Positions 53,900 through 64,000 of a stretch of DNA of 64,000 bases are shown one piece after another. The notes under the pieces were generated by a model. It did not search any database. It worked only from the letters and a program-made list of their open reading frames with translations, and was not told where the DNA came from. Position 1 is the first letter of the stretch. Every line of letters begins with the position of its first letter. The stretch comes from DATNPH01 sp036703315 (GTDB lineage Bacteria > Cyanobacteriota > Cyanobacteriia > Cyanobacteriales > Coleofasciculaceae): NCBI GenBank assembly GCA_036703315.1, contig DATNPH010000026.1, positions 1 through 64,000 of the forward strand. The letters are read 5' to 3'. The position numbers and the translations under genes are program-made.

Positions 53900-53965
53900 A
53901 TTAGGAGAAATAGTTAGGAAACTAACCTTCTTCTCCTTTAACCTTCAATTTCCTAATCTTCACCA
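53900..53965. terminator. Bidirectional hairpin between convergent genes
   Basis: A GGAGAA...TTCTCC stem with an inner GTTAG/CTAAC stem lies between the hydrolase stop and the end of the DUF4330 gene, flanked by T and A tracts. It probably terminates both. Confidence 0.45.
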
Positions 53966-53969
53966 CTAA

Positions 53970-54497
53970 TCACTTTTGTTTAATACGGATATCAATCACA
54001 CTAACGTTGAAGCTGTAATTTGTGCCTTCCAACTGGACTGGCGTTCCAATTTTAATTTTGCTATTGCCCAGCACGGGACCATCTTTGGTGATTGTTGCTT
54101 GACCCCCCAAAGTCAGCAACATATCGGTACTAAACGAGTTCGTTCTGGGATCGGGTAGCTCTTTGATGGTGCCGTTCGGTTGTGGCACCAGTATGGTTCG
54201 CGGCAGTTCTTTTATAGCTTTAATATCAACCTGACCGTAGGGTTCATTGCGAATGATTATATTGGTCTTCTTTTGCGTACCAAATTGATTCACTAAGGCT
54301 GCCGGTTCCCGTACATTTAGCCCTCGGACAAGTACATCTACTTCTATCGGTTTTTTGTCGCTCAGTTGCGCCACTGATCCGGAGGTACCGGGAAACAAAA
54401 AAATACCTACAATCACTAATAAAATCACTAAGGCAGCACCCAGGTCGAGAAGACTGACCTTGCCGAACAGACGTCCTTTAGAATCCAAAATAGCCAT
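53970..54497 (-). CDS. DUF4330 domain membrane protein
   Basis: This 175-residue protein from the ATG at 54497 (MAILDSKGRLFGKVSLLDLG) has one N-terminal membrane segment (LGAALVILLVIVGIFLF). The rest is soluble with conserved VLVRGLNVREP, TNIIIRNEPYGQV and VQLEGTNYSFNVSVIDI, matching DUF4330. The family is restricted largely to cyanobacteria and has no known function; the membrane anchor with an external domain suggests an envelope role. A longer frame from 54524 adds nine residues. It is probably monocistronic. Confidence 0.8.
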   Translation of the reverse strand: MAILDSKGRLFGKVSLLDLGAALVILLVIVGIFLFPGTSGSVAQLSDKKPIEVDVLVRGLNVREPAALVNQFGTQKKTNIIIRNEPYGQVDIKAIKELPRTILVPQPNGTIKELPDPRTNSFSTDMLLTLGGQATITKDGPVLGNSKIKIGTPVQLEGTNYSFNVSVIDIRIKQK

Positions 54498-54801
54498 GAA
54501 ATGTGTTTGGTGTTTTTGCAACAAGAACTCTTGGAAAAGCGTTCTCTAGAACTATGCCTTAAAAGTCTTGAGAATTCTATTCTTACAGTCCTGTGATAAA
54601 TTACCACGACTACTGTAAGAGATCAGCATGAGTTGAGGAAAGCTTTTCAAAGAGACTTGTCTCTAGTACTTGCCGCTTTGCGGCTTAGGTTGAGGATACA
54701 ACAGAATTAAGGAAGACCAGACTGGAATGGCAACTTAACGCTCTCCACTAACGTCTGCTTTTCCAGGCTTTTCGAGTACAGATGTCTTGATCCTATTGGC
54801 C
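54498..54801. other. Gene-free divergent region before the M48 protease gene
   Basis: This 304-base stretch carries promoters of the DUF4330 and M48 genes. No repeat, terminator or unusual structure was recognised. Confidence 0.35.
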
Positions 54802-55656
54802 ATGTTCAATTCGTTTTCCTTATTTTCCCGTCCTTATCGGCATCGTCTGTTATATCCGTTGCTGTCTCTGGTCATGGCGCTGAGTGTTGTTGTGATAACA
54901 CCTCAGGTAAGCCAGGCTTCCTTGTTTGACCTGATTTTTCAAGGCATTCAGGTTATTCAGCTGTCGAGTATTTCTGATCGCCAGGAAGTCCAGATCGGTC
55001 GTCAGATTAATCAACAGTTGGTTAGCCAAGAGATTCGACTCTATCGCAATCCGGAAATTACTCGTTATGTTAATGAAATCGGTCAGCGACTGGTTCAGCA
55101 GAGCAAACGCTCTGATATTCCCTATACGTTTCAGGTAGTTAACGATAAGGAAATTAATGCCTTTGCTACCATGGGAGGCTTTGTTTATGTCCACGCTGGT
55201 TTACTGGCAGCAGCAGATAATGAAGCTCAAGTTGCCAGTGTCATCGGTCACGAAATTGGTCATATCGCGGCGCGTCATTCGATTCAGCAAATGCGGCAGC
55301 AAGCGATCGCGCAAGGCTTGGCGGCAGCGGCTGGACTAGACCGCAACACGATGGTCAATATTGGTGTAAAAGTGGCACTCCAGCTTCCAAATAGCCGTAA
55401 GGATGAATTCCAGGCTGATCAACTGGGGCTAGAAAATTTACAAAAGGCTGGCTATGCTCCTTCAGCCATGGTTGCTTTCATGGAGAAGCTGCTTAAAAGA
55501 GGAGGTTCTGGTCCTGCGTTCTTAAGTAATCATCCAGCAACCTCAGACCGGATCAAAGCTCTGGAGGAATCAATCAACTCAACAACAGCCAGTGCGGGTG
55601 ATGGCTTAGATACGAATACCTATAAAGATAAAATTCGCACCCTTTTACGAGCTTAA
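54802..55656 (+). CDS. M48 family zinc metalloprotease
   Basis: A protein of about 284 residues. The N-terminal signal segment (YPLLSLVMALSVVVITPQVSQA) targets it across the membrane. The HEIGH zinc motif lies near residue 149, with third ligand Glu in KDEFQADQLG near 195, and VNDKEINAFATMGG and FLSNHPATSDRI match the M48 core. This family (Oma1/BepA/LoiP-like) degrades misfolded envelope proteins. I use the ATG at 54802, not the TTG at 54787. Its end overlaps the convergent phosphoesterase gene by 12 bases. Confidence 0.92.
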   Translation: MFNSFSLFSRPYRHRLLYPLLSLVMALSVVVITPQVSQASLFDLIFQGIQVIQLSSISDRQEVQIGRQINQQLVSQEIRLYRNPEITRYVNEIGQRLVQQSKRSDIPYTFQVVNDKEINAFATMGGFVYVHAGLLAAADNEAQVASVIGHEIGHIAARHSIQQMRQQAIAQGLAAAAGLDRNTMVNIGVKVALQLPNSRKDEFQADQLGLENLQKAGYAPSAMVAFMEKLLKRGGSGPAFLSNHPATSDRIKALEESINSTTASAGDGLDTNTYKDKIRTLLRA

Positions 55657-56394
55657 TGCTGAGCGACGCGGATGGATCTGTGAAGGTTCTACCCGCGTCA
55701 CTGCTTCTGCCAGCGATAGTTTGCGCAGGCGACGCCGGAAGACATTGGCTTGATAAACAACGGCATTAGTAATGTCTAGCGCTGTCATCCAACCACTTTT
55801 AGGATGATAAGCACCTGTGTCAATATCCAACCAGCCTCGACCTTGAGCGAGTTGACCAGGAAGCACTCCCGGTAAGGTAAAGGTGATGGTGTGACCTGTG
55901 ATAATCAGCTTATCGGGAAAGTACGGTTGAGAGATACTGTGAAATTCATCACGAACCCAACAAAATTGATCTGAAGTTTGCTTCTCAAGTGGAATTCGTG
56001 GATGAACACCTGCGTGTACAAGCCAGGTATCTCCCAGATCGATGTAAGTGGGTAATGTCCGCATCCAGTCAAGATGATCTTGGCGTACACCCTTGTCGCC
56101 ATAACTATTGATTGTGCTGTGACCACCACTGTAGAGCCAAGCTTGCAGGGCTGGGCCATAGATTTCTCCATCACCCAGGATGTCTAGTAACATTTGCTCA
56201 TGGTTACCTAACAGACAGCTGTAACCGCTTTCTTTAACAAAGTCCACTACCTGTGCACTCTGAGGTCCTCTATCGATCAAGTCCCCAAGGAAATAGACTG
56301 AATCGTCGCTGTTAAGGGCGATCGCATCTAATAAGGTCATGAGGGTGTCGTAGTGACCGTGCACGTCACCGATAACAATACGACGTTGGGTCAT
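55645..56394 (-). CDS. Calcineurin-like metallophosphoesterase (Ser/Thr phosphatase type)
   Basis: This 249-residue protein has all PPP-type motifs: GDVHGHYDTL near residue 8, GDLIDRGPQS near 37, GNHEQML near 64, HAGVHP near 127 and ITGHT near 165. The metal ligands are complete, so it should be an active phosphatase, on protein or dinucleotide substrates. It overlaps the convergent M48 gene by 12 bases. It is probably monocistronic with an upstream 379-base gap. Confidence 0.9.
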   Translation of the reverse strand: MTQRRIVIGDVHGHYDTLMTLLDAIALNSDDSVYFLGDLIDRGPQSAQVVDFVKESGYSCLLGNHEQMLLDILGDGEIYGPALQAWLYSGGHSTINSYGDKGVRQDHLDWMRTLPTYIDLGDTWLVHAGVHPRIPLEKQTSDQFCWVRDEFHSISQPYFPDKLIITGHTITFTLPGVLPGQLAQGRGWLDIDTGAYHPKSGWMTALDITNAVVYQANVFRRRLRKLSLAEAVTRVEPSQIHPRRSALSS

Positions 56395-56773
56395 TTTTTA
56401 CTTATCCAAATCCAATTGCACCAACTACCAGGTAGCACCCTTGAAATCTAGCTTGCACCAGTGTCGTCAGGAATACTAGGGCATGCTTGTTGTTCTAAGT
56501 ATGCCCAGATTCCTTTGCACAATTTAAAAGGCACAGGAATTCTCTATATAGTTAAAACAAGTGTCAAGTCTCTAATTCCGGGTTCCGTAGGAAATTAGCC
56601 TGTTTCACATGTTTCTTACCGTCAAGCACCTGTTAATAGAGAAGCTTACCTTAGCTAAGGAAACCATCCCCTATAAGAAATGTCGCTTATGAGTCCAAGA
56701 TAGTTCCTCACTCAAAAGCATTAAAGTAATAATATTTCTTGCCTCAGCAAGGTTTTCTCTCTTCTGTGTCCAG
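56395..56773. other. Gene-free divergent region before miaE
   Basis: It should contain the promoters of the phosphoesterase and miaE. It holds weak palindromes only (for example around 56636-56660). Nothing distinctive was recognised. Confidence 0.35.
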
Positions 56774-57391
56774 TTGAGTTCACAAACAACCGTGTCTTCT
56801 TATACATTGCCAATCATTAACACCCTGAAGCAGCCCACTAGCTGGGCTTGGGTGGAACAAGCGATCGCCCACCTAGATATCATTTTACTCGACCACTCTC
56901 ATTGTGAACGGAAGGCGGCGGGAGTTGCCTTGAACTTGATGTTTCGCTACCCGTCCAATACTAAATTGGTGCGGGAGTTGACCGCGATCGCTCGTGAGGA
57001 ACTGGAGCACTTTGACCAAGTTAACCAGTGGCTGGAACGACGTGGCATTGCCCTTGGTCCTCTCTCATCACCCCCTTATGGAGGAGGCTTGAAGACTCTG
57101 ATTCGTCCTGCTGAACCTGATCGCCTATTAGATTCTTTGCTAGTTTCAGGTCTGATTGAGGCTCGATCTCATGAGCGGTTGGGATTACTGGCGACTCACT
57201 GTCCTGATCGGCAGTTAGCCCAGTTTTATGGGAGCTTGATGGCCTCTGAGGCTCGTCATTATGGTATTTACTGGCTACTCGCTGATACCTATTTTGAGCG
57301 CAATGCCGTTAAAGAGCGGCTGGAAGAATTAGCGTGGCGGGAAAGTGAGTTGTTGGTAACTCTTCACCCAGAACCGAGAATTCACAGTTGA
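56774..57391 (+). CDS. miaE: tRNA-(ms2io6A)-hydroxylase MiaE
   Basis: This protein has about 205 residues and is a ferritin-like di-iron monooxygenase that hydroxylates the isopentenyl group of modified A37 in tRNAs. Iron-binding helices are visible: CERKAAGVAL near residue 49, ReELEHFDQV near 76, EARSHERL near 133 and SEARHYGIYW near 157. The start is ambiguous: TTG at 56774 or GTG at 56792. A GGAACGA/TCGTTCC hairpin about 10 bases past the stop may be its terminator. It implies that this organism makes ms2io6A. Confidence 0.88.
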   Translation: MSSQTTVSSYTLPIINTLKQPTSWAWVEQAIAHLDIILLDHSHCERKAAGVALNLMFRYPSNTKLVRELTAIAREELEHFDQVNQWLERRGIALGPLSSPPYGGGLKTLIRPAEPDRLLDSLLVSGLIEARSHERLGLLATHCPDRQLAQFYGSLMASEARHYGIYWLLADTYFERNAVKERLEELAWRESELLVTLHPEPRIHS

Positions 57392-57399
57392 ATCAGGAT

Positions 57400-57423
57400 A
57401 GGGGAACGACATATCGTTCCTCT
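57400..57423 (+). terminator. Hairpin after miaE
   Basis: Stem AGGGGAACGA with TCGTTCCTCT (one wobble pair) around a four-base loop, starting nine bases past the miaE stop. No T-tract follows, so terminator strength is doubtful. Confidence 0.45.
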
Positions 57424-57641
57424 ACAAAGGATTACAGACTACTGGGTAAGCCTTCAGCAATGACTTTGAAGAAGGCAGAGGGCAGAAGAAGGAACGCAGA
57501 AGGGGGGAGTGTCAGGGGGATTCAACCCCGAGTACTCCCAGCCACTGAACATAGTTGAGTGGGGAACCCTTGACCCTTGCACAATTTGACCCGTAAGATG
57601 GCTTGGCATCTCTAACATTGGGATAAAGCCATAAAAGGCTT

Positions 57642-57839
57642 TTGCCCTCTGCCTTCTGTCTTTGTTTGTTCAAGAATCCCAAGGGTCGTTTTGCCTGTTT
57701 TTGTTTGTTCTATAACCGTCGCGATGCAGAAGATGATCTTAGAGTTTTGCATCGGTTCATGCCAGCCTCAGAATTTGCAATAGTTTTTGATACTTACGTA
57801 GGAGAGGAAGATAACCCTAAGCCGTATAGGGGAATGCTA
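57642..57839 (+). other. In-frame segment preceding the GNAT gene, possible small-gene remnant
   Basis: An open frame runs directly into the acetyltransferase gene without a stop. It contains FYNRRDAEDDLRVLHRFMP near 57704-57762, which resembles short cyanobacterial proteins of unknown function with a RRDAED..RVL.RFMP core. It may be such a gene that has lost its stop and fused, or a natural leader of the GNAT protein. This is a judgement from pattern memory. Confidence 0.4.
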
Positions 57840-58322
57840 ATGAAGATTTACTACCGTGACTTTCTCATTCGTTGTTGGACATCCAGCGATCGCGAGGCAG
57901 CCGCTACTCTGATCCGAGATATCTTAGCGGACTATGGGTTACCTTGGGAATCAACTGGGGCAGACAGGGATGTTTTAGAGGTGGAAGCTTCCTACATCGC
58001 CGTAGGAGGAGAATTTTGGGTAATTGAACAGCAGGGGCAGTTGGTGGGAACTGCTGCCTACTATCCCGTGGAGCGTGGGGAAAAAGCTGTAGAAATCCGC
58101 AAAATGTATCTATCACCAAAGGTTAGGAGACAAGGGTTGGGTAGGTATTTGTTACAACAGCTGGAAAAGGCGATCGCTGACCGAGGGTTCCAAAAAATTT
58201 GGATTGAAACGGCTAGCGTCCTCAAAGAAGCTGTCAACCTCTATGAAAGCAGCGGTTATCAACCAGCGACGGGTGTAGAGACAAAACGGTGCGATCGCGT
58301 TTACGTCAAGTCAATAACCTGA
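57840..58322 (+). CDS. GNAT family N-acetyltransferase
   Basis: This 160-residue enzyme has the GNAT fold: EFWVIEQQGQLVGTAAYYPV near residue 60, EIRKMYLSPKVRRQGLGRYLL near 84 (acetyl-CoA-binding R/Q-x-x-G-x-G/A), and a typical NLYESSGYQPA C-terminal motif. It transfers acetyl from acetyl-CoA to an unknown amine or protein substrate. The ATG at 57840 has GGGGA seven bases upstream; the longer frame from 57642 is discussed separately. It precedes a MITE and gltB, and is probably monocistronic. Confidence 0.85.
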   Translation: MKIYYRDFLIRCWTSSDREAAATLIRDILADYGLPWESTGADRDVLEVEASYIAVGGEFWVIEQQGQLVGTAAYYPVERGEKAVEIRKMYLSPKVRRQGLGRYLLQQLEKAIADRGFQKIWIETASVLKEAVNLYESSGYQPATGVETKRCDRVYVKSIT

Positions 58323-58385
58323 GTAAGCAAGGCAAAAGTTAATCGGTTATCCCATTGACTCGATTGCAGCAACTCGCCCCTACAT

Positions 58386-58504
58386 TAGACCTCTTGCAAA
58401 AGTCGATTTTCGCCCCTACTCTCCCCCTATTCCCCAAAGGGAAGGAGACACCGAGTTCCCCAGAGGGGGCATGGGGGCATCCCAGGATTTATGCAAGAGG
58501 TCTA
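58386..58504. mobile_element. MITE, second copy (TAGACCTCTTGCA termini)
   Basis: Perfect 13-base ends lie at 58386-58398 and 58492-58504 around a CCCCTATTCC.../GGGGGCATGGGGGCAT interior. Same family as 35001-35125. It sits between the acetyltransferase gene and the compositionally different gltB. Confidence 0.65.
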
Positions 58505-58648
58505 TTGAATACTTTTTTTTATTTGGAACTCCCTAACTAGGCTTCACATGTCATAAAATAAGCTTTCTGTCAATGCGTAAGTCCTAGCTTAGTGATAGCT
58601 AATCACTAGGAGCGGTGCCATAGGCGGAAAAGAGGTGAGACTTGAGTA

Positions 58649-58660
58649 GTCAGATCTGAC
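58649..58660. promoter_or_regulatory. Perfect palindrome upstream of gltB
   Basis: GTCAGATCTGAC is a 12-base perfect palindrome 118 bases before the gltB start. It could be an operator. It is preceded by GTA but lacks the TAC of the NtcA consensus, so NtcA control is not supported. The region 58505-58778 also holds a TAGTGAT/ATCACTA stem near 58595. Confidence 0.35.
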
Positions 58661-58778
58661 AATTTCCTTAAGACCTGAAACCTATCAGCCTCCCTCGTTA
58701 GAAAATTCAGACTACCTAGAGTTAACAGCTTCCTACCCTCTAGACGACAGCCTCTTTGCCACTTCTGGGTCATCAACA

Positions 58779-63365
<4,587 letters not shown>

Positions 63366-63375
63366 GATTCACTCT

Positions 63376-63444
63376 AGACATCTCCAAAAATTAGTCTGAA
63401 ACCCTTGTATTACCTAGGCTAAAAATTCATTTCTGGAGATGTCT
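63376..63444. promoter_or_regulatory. Long-loop inverted repeat between gltB and gltD
   Basis: Perfect 11-base arms AGACATCTCCA (63376-63386) and TGGAGATGTCT (63434-63444), followed by TCTTT, have a 47-base loop. It may be a terminator or attenuator between the two genes, or a small mobile repeat. Confidence 0.45.
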
Positions 63445-63571
63445 TCTTTATGGGCAAGCAGTCTAATCAAGATCTGGCAGACATCAGAAGCACAAGACTG
63501 GGTTAAGCGCATGCATACTTACCTCTATGATTCCAGCAACGACTGACGCAAATTTTAACTGAGACACAATT

Positions 63572-64000
63572 ATGGGAAAACCAACTGGCTTTATCGAATA
63601 TCTCCGCGAGTTGCCATCTGACCGGCAGCCGAGCGATCGCATCCACGACTGGGAAGAATTCCACCTGCACATGCCCGAGGACAAGCTCCGTACTCAGGGC
63701 GCACGTTGCATGGACTGTGGTATTCCGTTTTGCCACACCGGCACACTCATCAGCGGCATGGCGAGCGGGTGCCCAATCAACAACCTGATCCCCGAGTGGA
63801 ACGACCTCGTCTATCGCGGACTCTGGCACGAGGCACTCGATCGCCTACACAAGACGAATAACTTCCCTGAATTCACAGGCCGCGTCTGCCCCGCGCCGTG
63901 CGAAGGCTCATGCGTACTCGGCATCACCAATCCACCCGTCACAATCAAGAACATCGAGTGCGCGATCGCCGACAGAGCTTGGGACGAAGGCTGGGTCACG
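63572..64000 (+). CDS. gltD: Glutamate synthase small subunit GltD, 5' part
   Basis: The frame starts at the ATG at 63572 (MGKPTGFIEYLRE) and stays open for 143 codons to the end of the window. It carries the N-terminal Fe-S region: GARCMDCGIPFC near residue 45, GCPINNLIPEWNDL near 67, and CPAPCEGSCVLGI near 109, which bind two 4Fe-4S clusters that pass electrons from NADPH to GltB. The FAD and NADPH domains lie beyond the window. It is the natural partner of gltB and shares its GC-rich codon use. Confidence 0.92.
   Translation, partial: MGKPTGFIEYLRELPSDRQPSDRIHDWEEFHLHMPEDKLRTQGARCMDCGIPFCHTGTLISGMASGCPINNLIPEWNDLVYRGLWHEALDRLHKTNNFPEFTGRVCPAPCEGSCVLGITNPPVTIKNIECAIADRAWDEGWVT

Noticed and set aside
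58640..58665. NtcA site upstream of gltB
   Set aside because: GTA is followed eight bases later by TGA instead of TAC, so the GTAN8TAC consensus is not met.

Overview
The window is cyanobacterial chromosome, most likely from a filamentous Oscillatoriales-type species. The palindrome GCGATCGC (HIP1) occurs throughout. The gene set is also cyanobacterial: a high-light-inducible protein, ycf35/ycf46, a CRR6-like NDH-1 assembly factor, the omega-3 desaturase desB, a DUF3685 response regulator, a principal sigma factor, and many pentapeptide-repeat proteins. Short tandem repeats and small inverted-repeat (MITE-like) elements sit between genes and sometimes inside them. No rRNA, tRNA or CRISPR array was seen.

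Layout. 0-1.2 kb: palindrome clusters, MITE debris and a DUF760 gene. 1.2-8.5 kb: a potassium-channel-like gene overlapping mutL, a PAS histidine kinase, an Fe-S aldo/keto reductase, a DUF151 nuclease-family protein and riboflavin synthase. 8.5-9.7 kb: a gene-free, hairpin-rich stretch. 9.7-14.3 kb: an inactive/active pair of M16 peptidases, a TetR regulator and a DUF4332 protein. 14.6-25.4 kb: an accessory region with three copies of a two-gene module (a CxxC protein of unknown family plus a pentapeptide-repeat protein). The third copy has lost most of its first gene. Between the copies lie a Rab-like GTPase overlapping a kinase-less PAS protein, a muramidase-C39 peptidase fusion, a Xaa-Pro aminopeptidase and a small lipoprotein. 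25.9-34 kb: the DUF3685 regulator, a repeat-containing membrane protein, a large NACHT-pentapeptide STAND ATPase and a Fur-family repressor.

34.4-40.3 kb: the CRR6-like factor, a MITE, a GT9 glycosyltransferase, ispD, a GH5 hydrolase, endonuclease V and desB. 40.8-42.2 kb: a decayed duplicate of a methyltransferase gene, the methyltransferase itself (ended early by an in-frame stop) and a gene fragment. 42.3-49.5 kb: ycf35, ycf46, a GH15/phosphorylase-kinase-like protein, an HLIP gene with an HLR1-type light-responsive site, and sigA. 50.5-58.3 kb: polysaccharide deacetylase, a lipoprotein, an alpha/beta hydrolase-fold protein lacking catalytic residues, a DUF4330 protein, an M48 protease, a phosphoesterase, MiaE and a GNAT acetyltransferase. 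58.8-64 kb: gltB and the start of gltD, in a more GC-rich codon style than the rest of the window.

The best candidate for an undescribed system is the repeated CxxC-protein/pentapeptide module. Its two genes overlap by exactly eight bases in both intact copies, which implies translational coupling. Other points worth following are the NACHT-pentapeptide protein, the GTPase-PAS pair, the same in-frame stop codon shared by two methyltransferase copies, and the compositionally distinct gltBD.
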